Positions 28,801-35,733 of a DNA stretch of 64,000 nucleotides are shown piece by piece. A program made the translations under genes and the position numbers. This DNA is from Bacteroidales bacterium (GTDB lineage Bacteria; Bacteroidota; Bacteroidia; Bacteroidales; UBA10428). The DNA lies in assembly GCA_016938235.1 (NCBI GenBank), contig JAFGVA010000012.1:1-64000 (forward strand), written 5' to 3'. Each line of letters opens with the position of its first letter. Positions within the stretch are counted from its first letter, which is position 1. The notes beneath the pieces were generated by a model that saw only the letters and a program-made list of their open reading frames with translations, ran no database searches and was not told the origin of the DNA.

Positions 28801-28825
28801 ATTTGTATTTCTTGTTTCTTTTCAT
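25820..28825 (-). CDS. susC: SusC/RagA-family TonB-linked transporter
   Basis: 1001 residues, signal peptide ending ALSQ. CarboxypepD_reg-like domain (30-110, GTVISGIDEKPLPGVNISIK), the SusC signature VVGYGTMKKSDISGS (about 120-135), plug (to about 240, with SSTAIYGSRGANGVILITTK) and a long barrel ending ARTYVFGLNLEF with a terminal Phe. It imports oligosaccharides across the outer membrane with SusD. Expression is probably controlled by HTCS1 (29213-33358) through the repeats at 29061-29102. The neighbourhood predicts a pectin substrate. Confidence 0.97.
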   Translation of the reverse strand: MKRNKKYKLKQYLLLLLSIFVFSVPGALSQRTVTGTVISGIDEKPLPGVNISIKGTTTGTITDLDGNFSIEVSSDDNILVFSMIGMLSEEFRIGQQTAINLKMVEDLVGLDEVIVVGYGTMKKSDISGSIVSVGEEELSEVKSSNVLESLQGKAAGVDVGVSDGRSGSGVDIKIRGSRSLGRDEANDPLIVVDGIPYGSNIPINPSDIESVEILKDASSTAIYGSRGANGVILITTKKGTVNKTKVYFNAYYGFTEPYQKVPTFDRDSYINAKFDANRDTTDNYAHWNDLPDSAVVFSVAELEGVRDGTYNNWQDICTRNGYRQEYSLGILGGGEKLTYGSSMTYFNEKGVTLADDFKRYTFKLNVDGKINDYVSLGASTIITYRERNGRGVRFVDAVLMSPIVPAYDSLGDYIYQPDPANPRRHPLAYTYDFEQEMATRTFSSAYVQLNILPDLFFKSNVGVDFENERNGYSYPNKAVDQEPNTSGIDINNDYLINWTNLLNFTKEFSENTLNLTLGQEMQIKRQEIMTMYGERQPFSSNQYWNMGSAEPSTLRVSSGLIEQHLLSVFARASLNIHNLLILNTSGRYDGASVLTAGNKWSFFPSASGALRLNNLDFIANTGVISDLKARIGYGVSGNPVVNPYDTKGVVNLFPMYYEFGESDDIAIAGYRPEYLASEKLTWERTAQYNFGVDFGLFSNRIAGNIDAYTSISDDVILPVQLPLNTGSFDIDANLASVETKGFEVMLKTVNVNRGGFKWNMNVAFSTQHNKILSLASGITEDEVNNWFVGEPINVIYDYKKLGIWQLDERDEAATYGSYVPGDIKVEDTDKTDGKDTITTADRVVLGTTDPTFFGSWSNTFKYKGFDLTINLYARMGNMIDAASYDFDPRMYNNMKKVNYWTPHNGSNDYPRLDANTAEADYEETLSYQDGSFVKLKNITLGYDIPLLWIKKARISTFRVYFTSNNPLILYSLLDEGLDPERGGSINWPLARTYVFGLNLEF

Positions 28826-28868
28826 CTTGGAAGTTTTTAATAGTTTTATTTAGTTACCAGGGATACTC

Positions 28869-28973
28869 TTAAATCATCGTATCTATTAAAAATAGCACGG
28901 CAACAATGACCACAACTACACCTATAAAAATAAAATACGATAGGTTCTTAATCTTCTTCTTTGTTACATCCAT
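28869..28973 (-). CDS. 34-residue single-span membrane peptide ahead of susC
   Basis: ATG at 28971-28973, stop TAA at 28869-28871. The peptide reads MDVTKKKIKNLSYFIFIGVV and then VVIVAVLFLIDTMI: a lysine-rich start (positive inside) and one 20-24 residue hydrophobic helix. Too short for most gene finders. It sits 43 bases upstream of susC, downstream of the putative HTCS operators and in the same direction, so it is probably the first translated product of the PUL transcript. Evidence is the coding-like composition (basic start, uniform hydrophobic core) and position; a chance frame is possible. Confidence 0.55.
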   Translation of the reverse strand: MDVTKKKIKNLSYFIFIGVVVVIVAVLFLIDTMI

Positions 28974-29060
28974 CTGCTAAAATTCAAATTTGATCTCTAA
29001 CTGTTTTTCAGCACACTAATGTATCATCTATAATATTAAGGCTTGTGAATTAATATCCGT

Positions 29061-29102
29061 AAAACAGGGTAACAATGTACCAAAACAGGGTGACAGTATG
29101 CC
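29061..29102 (-). promoter_or_regulatory. Tandem 21-bp direct repeat, likely HTCS1 operator
   Basis: Two directly adjacent 21-base units (29061-29081 and 29082-29102) share the core AAAACAGGGT and differ at four positions, all transitions. A weak third copy ending in GTACC may follow to 29124. A 21-base step equals two helical turns and is the half-site spacing known for AraC-type regulators. It lies between HTCS1 (AraC-type output domain) and the susC transcript start region. Confidence 0.65.
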
Positions 29103-29212
29103 AATAAACCAGCATAAACGTACCACAGTCGGGTTTTTAGATTCTGATTATCTGATAGTTATAAATATTGACGTGAAATACGCAAATAAAATTGTCGGAA
29201 GAACAACAATGA

Positions 29213-32200
29213 CTATGAATTCGAAGTATTTTTATATTGCGACGGAAGCATTTTAAACTCCGATTTAAAGATTTTTGAAAAATAACGGGGATCTGAAAAA
29301 CCTACCTGGTAGGCTATTTCGCTTACCGTTAACTGACTCTCTCTTAATAACTGAGCAGCTCTTTTTAACCTGACTAAACGTATAAACTCAACCGGAGTTT
29401 TTCCGGTAATTGATGACATTTTTTTATAAAGATGCACGCGGCTAAATCCAAGTTCTGAACTCAGTTTCTCTACTGAAAACTCAGAATCTGTAATGTTTTC
29501 CTCAACAAGTTTCAGTGCTTTGTTCATTAATTTCTCATCAAGCGAAGTAATTCCGATTGACCCGGGTTCAATTTTAAAATTCTTTTGGTATTGTTTTTTC
29601 ATTAATTCCCTGCGCGCAACAAAGTTTCGGATACGGGCTTCAAGAATTTCGAAACTAAAAGGCTTGGTTATGTATGCATCGGCACCCGACTGGAATCCTT
29701 TAACCTCAAGCTCATGAGTTAGTGAGGCTGTAAGAATTAAAAAGGGTATGTGAGATGTTTTCTCATTTTGCTTGACTTTTGCACACAATTCAATACCATC
29801 TACTTCAGGCATCATTAAATCACTGACAATTAAGTCGGGCATATAACCTTTAATAACGGGCCAGGCTTCAGCACCATTCGAAGCTTCAAGAATTTTATAA
29901 TTGACTTTCAGGTTATCTCTGAGATAGAAACGAAAATCTTCGTTATCCTCAACCAGCAGAATTGTTATAAAGTTTGTATCGATTTCGGATTCCACTTCAT
30001 TGGCAGAGACAACTCTTTCATCTGATTTTTCTTCTGAAAGTCTTTCCTCAATCCTGCTCTTATCAACCGGTAAATAAACCGAAAAGGTACTTCCTTTATC
30101 AACTTTGCTTTCAAGTTTAATTACTCCATTATGCAGATTTACAAATTCCTGGGTTAGCGATAAACCTATTCCACTGCCGCGACTTAATGTCCCTGTTGGT
30201 TGCTCATTCTGAAAGAATCTTTCAAATATTTTATTGTGTTTCTCGTCAGAGATTCCAATACCAGTATCAACAACTTCAACTAGTAAAGATTCGTCAGTAC
30301 TAATGGGATTATCAACATTATCAAAAGGAATCAGGTTAATACGAAGCAGTATTTTCCCATTTTTTGGAGTGTATTTAAACGCATTCGACAGTAAATTAAA
30401 GACAATCTTTTCAAGTTTATCGTGATCAAACCTCATAAAGAACTCCTCTGCAAAGGATTCAAAATTATATTCAATCTCATTTGTCCGTGCCAGATCTTTA
30501 AAGGATTTAAATACCTCTTTCAGAAAAATTACAACGTTACCGTATTCCGGATTAAGTGCAAGTCTTTGCTCTTCCATCTTTCTGAAATCGAGAAGTTGAT
30601 TAATTAAACCCAGTAGTCTTTTTGCATTAGAATAAATAACATCAAGCTCACCTCCAAGTTCCATGTCGGAGTATTTCTTTTTCAGCCGTTCAAGGGGTGT
30701 TAATATTAAGGTTAAAGGAGTTCTGAATTCGTGACTAACATTCGTGAAAAACCGGGTTTTTATGGCATTTAATTCTTGTTGACGGAGTGCTTCCTGCTTT
30801 GCCTGTTCGTTCTGAAATTTCAATCGTTCACCCATTAGAGAAACTTGTCTGAAGAAAAACAAGAGGCTCACTATTAAAATAAAATAAAGTGAAATAGCTA
30901 CTTTGCTTCTCCAGAAAGGCGGCTTTATCAGAAGATTTAATATGGCTTCGTTGTAATTGTCGGTGTTGCCTTCTACAAAAGCTCTAACTTTAAAAACGTA
31001 TTTCCCCGGATCAAGGTTAGTATAGGTGATTTTTCTATCTGTATAACTCGTAGATATCCATTCATCATTAAATCCTTCCAATATATACTGGTATTTAATT
31101 CTCTCAGGATTCAGGAATGCCAGGGCACTGAATTCAATAGAAAAAACATTGTCAGAATACTGTAATTCAATATTTTCGGTGTAGAGAATAGACTTTTTCA
31201 GAATGGATGAGTTCTTCTTTTTAGAATCAACTTTTACCGACTCGCCGTGCAAATAAAAATTTACAATTTTTACGGGAGGAATTATGCTGATATCGGCCAG
31301 TTTTTCAGGTCTTAACAGATAAAAACCATTGGACCCTCCGATAACAATCTCTCCGGAACTGGTTTTGTAGGCAGAACGTTCATTAAAACTCTGGTTTTTG
31401 ATTCCGTTATCCTTATCGTAGTTTATGAACGAATATTCCTCTACAGCAAAATTCTTTCCAATCCGGATATCTAACCTGGAAACTCCCTCGTTTGTAACAA
31501 CCCATATATTTCCCAGATCATCATCTACGATAGATAATATGGTGTTGTCAAGTAAGCCGTTTTCTGTTCTGAATTTATAAAATGTTCCACTTTCGGGTAA
31601 AAAGAGGTTTAATCCATCACGCGTTCCTACCCAAACCAGCCCCCTTGAATCACACAGCATTGTAGTAATCAGATTATTACTTAGGGTATTCGGGTCATTT
31701 TCAGAATGACTGTAATGAACCACTTCGCCCATTGTCCATTTCATTACGTATACCCCTTCGCTGGTACCGATCCATAAATCACCGTAGTTATCTTCCTGAA
31801 TAGCTATAATATAATCAGATGGAATTGAAAAATTATCACCTGTATTATACCTGATAAAAGCATTATGTTTTCTGTCGAAAAGTGCTAACCCACCGCCCAA
31901 TGTACCAATCCACAGGTTTTCCCGGGAATCTTCAAAAATACTCCAAACCCGGTTGTCGGGTATACTTCTCGCATTATTAGGTTCATTCAGAAATCGATCA
32001 AACTTTACACCATCAAATTTATTCAAACCACCATGGTATGTTCCCACCCAAACATTCTTTCTCGAATCGGTATACAATGAAACTATTATATCATTGCTCA
32101 GACTGCCGGGAGACGGTGAATTTTGAAAAGTTACAAAGGTACCCGCTGAGCGGTCGAAATAATTTATACCGCCGCCATTTGTTCCAATTACCAGGTTTCC

Positions 32201-33358
32201 CTCAGCATCTTCGGTAAAACAATGTACATCGTTGTACTGTAAACTCTTCGGGTCAAATAAATCATTTACATAGGTTTCAAAAACAAACATTTGTTCATGA
32301 TAAAAATTCACTCCCTGCTTGTAGGTACCTACCCAGATAATATCGTTATTATCCCGATAAACTGAAGTTAAACTGTTCTGATTTAAAGACTTTTCATCAT
32401 TTCGCTTATACATAAGATAATGCACCGTCCTTAATTCCTTGTCGATAATATTAATTCCTCCATGATCGGTTGCAATCCAGATTTTTCCTTGCGAATCTTC
32501 AACAATACTTGATATTAAATCTGAATTTGTAGAGAACCCTTTCTTTCCACTTTTTATATATTCGAACCTATCTTGTGCAGCATGATACCAAACCAGATCT
32601 AATGGTATTGTTGCATTGTATATCCAGATATCGTTCTGGCTATCACAGAAAATGCTCAGGAAATATTGTTCGTCCTTTGCGGTAAAGACTTCTTTCCTGT
32701 AAACAACTTTCATGCTTTTGGGCTCAAGCTTCTCAATAAGTCCATCTGAATGAGCTATCCAATAATACCCTTCGTTATCCTGAATAATTGTTGATATTAC
32801 AGTATTTCTAAACGAGAAAGAGTCTTCCGGATTTGAAGCATATGTAATATATGTACCTGTAACTGCATTTTGTTTTACCAGTTCATTATTTGTTGTGATA
32901 ATCCAGAAATTCCCTTCCTTGTCTTTTCTTAAGTCAGATACTTCATGAAGAGAAAGCTGCCGATTATCCAGTGTCAAAATCCTATTACGCTGAAAAGATT
33001 CGGTAACAGGATCGAAAATACAAAATCCGACCGATGTGTTTACCCAAAGATTGCCCTCTAAATCTTCAATTACTGAATTCACAGAATTATCTAAAAGAGA
33101 GGCTGTGTCAAAAGGTTCTTTGTAGTAGCAGCTAAAATTGTATCCATCGTATCTGTTTAATCCCGATAAAGTTGAAATCCAGATAAAACCTCTACTATCT
33201 TGATAAAACGAACGTATTTGATTGTTTGATAATCCATTGTCGGCTGTAAGACTACCAAACCGATAATTATCATTCTGAACCTGTGGAAATGCCAAATAAC
33301 AAATACAGGAAGAAAGTATTGTCAATAGCAGTAAATGCAATTTTAATCTCAAAATCAT
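29213..33358 (-). CDS. Hybrid two-component system regulator (HTCS1)
   Basis: 1381 residues. Signal segment (about 1-25); two seven-bladed Reg_prop propellers (about 30-690) with repeated blades such as DNGLSNNQIRSFYQDSRGFI and NRVWSIFEDSRENLWIGTLG; Y_Y_Y domain (about 735-800, DPGKYVFKVRAF); one TM helix (VAISLYFILIVSLLFFF); HisKA with NVSHEFRTPLTLIL (phospho-His, about 870); HATPase_c (NLLSNAFKYTP, GTGIGISDEK, GSGIGLSL); receiver (ILLVEDNEDFRF, phospho-Asp in IVSDLMMPEVDG); AraC-type HTH (about 1285-1381). It senses an oligosaccharide in the periplasm and drives the neighbouring PUL. Divergent from the uxu operon across a 221-base gap. Confidence 0.97.
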   Translation of the reverse strand: MILRLKLHLLLLTILSSCICYLAFPQVQNDNYRFGSLTADNGLSNNQIRSFYQDSRGFIWISTLSGLNRYDGYNFSCYYKEPFDTASLLDNSVNSVIEDLEGNLWVNTSVGFCIFDPVTESFQRNRILTLDNRQLSLHEVSDLRKDKEGNFWIITTNNELVKQNAVTGTYITYASNPEDSFSFRNTVISTIIQDNEGYYWIAHSDGLIEKLEPKSMKVVYRKEVFTAKDEQYFLSIFCDSQNDIWIYNATIPLDLVWYHAAQDRFEYIKSGKKGFSTNSDLISSIVEDSQGKIWIATDHGGINIIDKELRTVHYLMYKRNDEKSLNQNSLTSVYRDNNDIIWVGTYKQGVNFYHEQMFVFETYVNDLFDPKSLQYNDVHCFTEDAEGNLVIGTNGGGINYFDRSAGTFVTFQNSPSPGSLSNDIIVSLYTDSRKNVWVGTYHGGLNKFDGVKFDRFLNEPNNARSIPDNRVWSIFEDSRENLWIGTLGGGLALFDRKHNAFIRYNTGDNFSIPSDYIIAIQEDNYGDLWIGTSEGVYVMKWTMGEVVHYSHSENDPNTLSNNLITTMLCDSRGLVWVGTRDGLNLFLPESGTFYKFRTENGLLDNTILSIVDDDLGNIWVVTNEGVSRLDIRIGKNFAVEEYSFINYDKDNGIKNQSFNERSAYKTSSGEIVIGGSNGFYLLRPEKLADISIIPPVKIVNFYLHGESVKVDSKKKNSSILKKSILYTENIELQYSDNVFSIEFSALAFLNPERIKYQYILEGFNDEWISTSYTDRKITYTNLDPGKYVFKVRAFVEGNTDNYNEAILNLLIKPPFWRSKVAISLYFILIVSLLFFFRQVSLMGERLKFQNEQAKQEALRQQELNAIKTRFFTNVSHEFRTPLTLILTPLERLKKKYSDMELGGELDVIYSNAKRLLGLINQLLDFRKMEEQRLALNPEYGNVVIFLKEVFKSFKDLARTNEIEYNFESFAEEFFMRFDHDKLEKIVFNLLSNAFKYTPKNGKILLRINLIPFDNVDNPISTDESLLVEVVDTGIGISDEKHNKIFERFFQNEQPTGTLSRGSGIGLSLTQEFVNLHNGVIKLESKVDKGSTFSVYLPVDKSRIEERLSEEKSDERVVSANEVESEIDTNFITILLVEDNEDFRFYLRDNLKVNYKILEASNGAEAWPVIKGYMPDLIVSDLMMPEVDGIELCAKVKQNEKTSHIPFLILTASLTHELEVKGFQSGADAYITKPFSFEILEARIRNFVARRELMKKQYQKNFKIEPGSIGITSLDEKLMNKALKLVEENITDSEFSVEKLSSELGFSRVHLYKKMSSITGKTPVEFIRLVRLKRAAQLLRESQLTVSEIAYQVGFSDPRYFSKIFKSEFKMLPSQYKNTSNS

Positions 33359-33492
33359 ACAAGTTCTCTTAGTAGAGAACGAAAATAGCCATTATTTTTT
33401 AATGAATAGTGACAATTCTTACAGTCTTAAATTATTAGAAAAACAGTATATACAAAAGATGAATTATACTCCTGAATTTTGATATAATAATG

Positions 33493-33512
33493 CAATGCAA
33501 TCGATTGCATTG
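33493..33512. promoter_or_regulatory. Perfect 20-bp palindrome, LacI-family-type operator
   Basis: CAATGCAATCGATTGCATTG is a perfect 20-base palindrome. Its core TGCAATCGATTGCA fits the general LacI-family operator TGNAANCGNTTNCA with the central CpG. It overlaps the putative -33 region (TTG 33505-33507), so a bound repressor would block the uxu operon promoter. No LacI-family gene lies in this window, so the regulator would act from elsewhere. Confidence 0.7.
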
Positions 33513-33533
33513 TGAAAATAATTACTATTTTTG
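33505..33533 (+). promoter_or_regulatory. Promoter of the mannonate/uxuA operon
   Basis: A -7 element TATTTTTG (33526-33533) matches TAnnTTTG exactly, with TTG (33505-33507) 18 bases upstream as the -33 element. Transcription would start around 33540, about 40 bases before the start codon at 33580. Confidence 0.6.
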
Positions 33534-33579
33534 CAGTCCAATTAATAATATGGTCGGGTCGTAAATACAAAAAAACACT

Positions 33580-34404
33580 ATGAATTATTTAGACAATTTA
33601 TTTAATCTGAAAGGGAAAACTGCTGTTATAACTGGTGGTGGTGGTGTTCTTGCTGGTTCTATTGGAATGGGGCTTTCAAAAGCCGGCGTTAACATTGTGA
33701 TGGCAGACATCAGAGTTGAGAATGCAGAAAACACAGCTGAGAAAATAAACAAGGAAGGTGGCAATGCAATAGGAGTTTCGTGTAATGTTTTAAGCCGTGA
33801 ATCTTTGGAAGAAACAAACAAGCTGGTTCTTGAAAAATTTCAGACAATTGACATTCTTGTAAATGCAGCCGGAGGAAATGTACCAGGTGCAACAATTAAT
33901 CCGGAAGACTCAGTTTTCGATGTAAACATCGACGATTTAGATAAAGTTACAAACCTAAATTACAAGGGTACCCTGCTGCCATCGTTGGTTTTTGGTAAAA
34001 CTATGGCCAAGCAAAAGAGCGGTAATATAATTAACATTTCAAGCATGGCGGCCATGCGCTCAATTACAAGGGTTTTAGGTTACTCGGTAGCTAAGGCTGC
34101 TGTATCAAACTTTACGCAGTGGATGGCAATGGAAATGTCAAGAAAATATGGCCATAAAATAAGGGTTAACGCTATCGCACCCGGTTTTTTTATTGGCGAT
34201 CAGAACAGAGCTCTGTTAACAAATACTGATGGCAGCTATACCGAACGAGGTAATCTTGTTGTACAAAACACACCCATGGGACGTTTTGGCGATGCCAGTG
34301 AGTTAATTGGAGCTGTTTTATACTTAACAAGCGATGCTTCAACATTTGTTACCGGAGTAATACTACCTGTGGATGGTGGCTTTAGTTTCTTTAGTGGTGT
34401 TTAA
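33580..34404 (+). CDS. SDR-family D-mannonate oxidoreductase (fructuronate reductase)
   Basis: 274 residues, classical short-chain dehydrogenase: TAVITGGGGVLAGSIG (NAD(P) loop, about 14-30), NAAGG (about 90), catalytic Ser in NISSMAAMRS and Tyr-x3-Lys in GYSVAKAA (about 170), then PGFFIGDQNRALLTNTDGSY and the C-terminal GAVLYLTSDASTFVTGVILP. This long SDR type in Bacteroidota is annotated as D-mannonate oxidoreductase and commonly precedes uxuA; here uxuA follows by 12 bases. It would reduce D-fructuronate to D-mannonate. A related reaction on another ketouronate cannot be excluded from sequence. Confidence 0.85.
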   Translation: MNYLDNLFNLKGKTAVITGGGGVLAGSIGMGLSKAGVNIVMADIRVENAENTAEKINKEGGNAIGVSCNVLSRESLEETNKLVLEKFQTIDILVNAAGGNVPGATINPEDSVFDVNIDDLDKVTNLNYKGTLLPSLVFGKTMAKQKSGNIINISSMAAMRSITRVLGYSVAKAAVSNFTQWMAMEMSRKYGHKIRVNAIAPGFFIGDQNRALLTNTDGSYTERGNLVVQNTPMGRFGDASELIGAVLYLTSDASTFVTGVILPVDGGFSFFSGV

Positions 34405-34416
34405 AATCTGAATAGT

Positions 34417-35601
34417 ATGTTAGAACAAACATGGAGATGGTTCGGACCTGCTGACAGGATTACACTGGAACAGGTAAGGCAAACCGGCGCAACCGGCATT
34501 GTTACTGCTTTGCATCAGATACCTACTGGGGATGTCTGGACACCCAAACTAATTGCTGAAAGAAAAGATCTTATTGAGAAGGCAGGCTTAACCTGGTCGG
34601 TAGTTGAAAGTGTGCCGGTACATGAGGATATAAAAAAACGAATCGGGATGTATAAGCAGTATATTGAAAATTACAAGCAAACAATAGTTAATCTCGGCAA
34701 TGCCGGTATGAAAACTATCTGCTATAATTTCATGCCTGTTACTGACTGGTCGAGAACAAACCTTAAGATGAAGTTTGCTGACGGTGCCCAAAGTTTGCAG
34801 TTCGAATATATTGCTTTTGTAGTTGTGGATGTATACATTCTGAACCGACCAAATGCAAGGGAATCGTACCCGGCCGATATTTTGAGTAGTGCCGATAGCT
34901 ACTTTAATAAGCTGAATGAAGAACAGCTAAATGAGCTTAAAGACACTTTCCTGCTTGGATTCCCGGGTTCGGGCGAAACATTTACTATTGAAGAGGTAAA
35001 TGAACGAATTAACGGGTATAAAGATATAAATAAAGAAAAATTTCAGGAACACCTGATAGCTTTTCTTAAAGAAATTATTCCGGCTGCTGAAAGTGTTGGG
35101 GTAAAAATGGCTATCCATCCCGACGATCCGCCCTGGTCACTCATGGGGCTACCGAGGATTGTAGGAACAATTGAGGATGCTGAAAAAATTATTAACGCTG
35201 TTGATTCGCCATCAAATGGTATTACATTCTGCACAGGTTCATTGGGTTCGGCCTATTTTAACAACCTCAACGAGATGGTTGAAAAACTGGCTCATCGAAT
35301 AAATTTTGCTCATTTGCGCAATGTTACTAGAGATGAGAACCTTAATTTTCACGAAGATTATCTATTTAACGGCGATATAGATATGTATTCTATAATGAAA
35401 ACACTCATTCTTGAAAATGAAAAAAGAAGGAAGAACGATTCAGAATATATTCCAATACCCTTAAGGCCAGACCATGGAGCACAAATTCTAGGTGATTTTA
35501 ATGAAACCAATTACCCGGGGTACTCCCTGTACGGAAGGATGAAAAACCTGGCTGAAATAAGAGGCCTGGAAATTGGAATCAGAAACAGTATTTTAAAATA
35601 A
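34417..35601 (+). CDS. uxuA: Mannonate dehydratase
   Basis: 394 residues, full length for UxuA. It dehydrates D-mannonate to 2-keto-3-deoxygluconate (KDG). Starts MLEQTWRWFGPADRITLEQV and has the TIM-barrel metal-site segments MAIHPDDPP (His), FCTGSLGS (Cys), NFAHLRNV (His) and PLRPDHGAQ (Asp/His), which bind Mn2+ or Fe2+ in the family. Ends with YPGYSLYGRMKNLAEIRGLE. Follows the SDR gene by 12 bases, followed by a terminator. The isomerase UxaC and the KDG kinase/aldolase are not in this window. Confidence 0.95.
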   Translation: MLEQTWRWFGPADRITLEQVRQTGATGIVTALHQIPTGDVWTPKLIAERKDLIEKAGLTWSVVESVPVHEDIKKRIGMYKQYIENYKQTIVNLGNAGMKTICYNFMPVTDWSRTNLKMKFADGAQSLQFEYIAFVVVDVYILNRPNARESYPADILSSADSYFNKLNEEQLNELKDTFLLGFPGSGETFTIEEVNERINGYKDINKEKFQEHLIAFLKEIIPAAESVGVKMAIHPDDPPWSLMGLPRIVGTIEDAEKIINAVDSPSNGITFCTGSLGSAYFNNLNEMVEKLAHRINFAHLRNVTRDENLNFHEDYLFNGDIDMYSIMKTLILENEKRRKNDSEYIPIPLRPDHGAQILGDFNETNYPGYSLYGRMKNLAEIRGLEIGIRNSILK

Positions 35602-35607
35602 ACACGT

Positions 35608-35643
35608 AGTCGGTATTAGTTTTTAATAGTACCGGCTTTTTTA
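35608..35643 (+). terminator. Terminator after uxuA
   Basis: Stem AGTCGGTA (35608-35615) with TACCGGCT (35630-35637), one G-T pair, followed by a run of T to 35642. It closes the two-gene SDR-uxuA unit, so GH67 probably has its own promoter. Confidence 0.65.
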
Positions 35644-35733
35644 TGCTTTAATGAATTTATTTTTTACTATATTATTCCCAACATAATAAAACATATTTCG
35701 CTGTGACAATATAAATCAAAAAATACTTATATT

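Noticed and set aside
28464-28853. 129-codon plus-strand frame over the susC start
   Set aside because: Antisense shadow of the SusC signal and CarboxypepD_reg region; no recognised features.
29103-29124. Third copy of the 21-bp susC repeat
   Set aside because: Only about 12 of 21 positions agree with the first copy, so it is not counted as a site.
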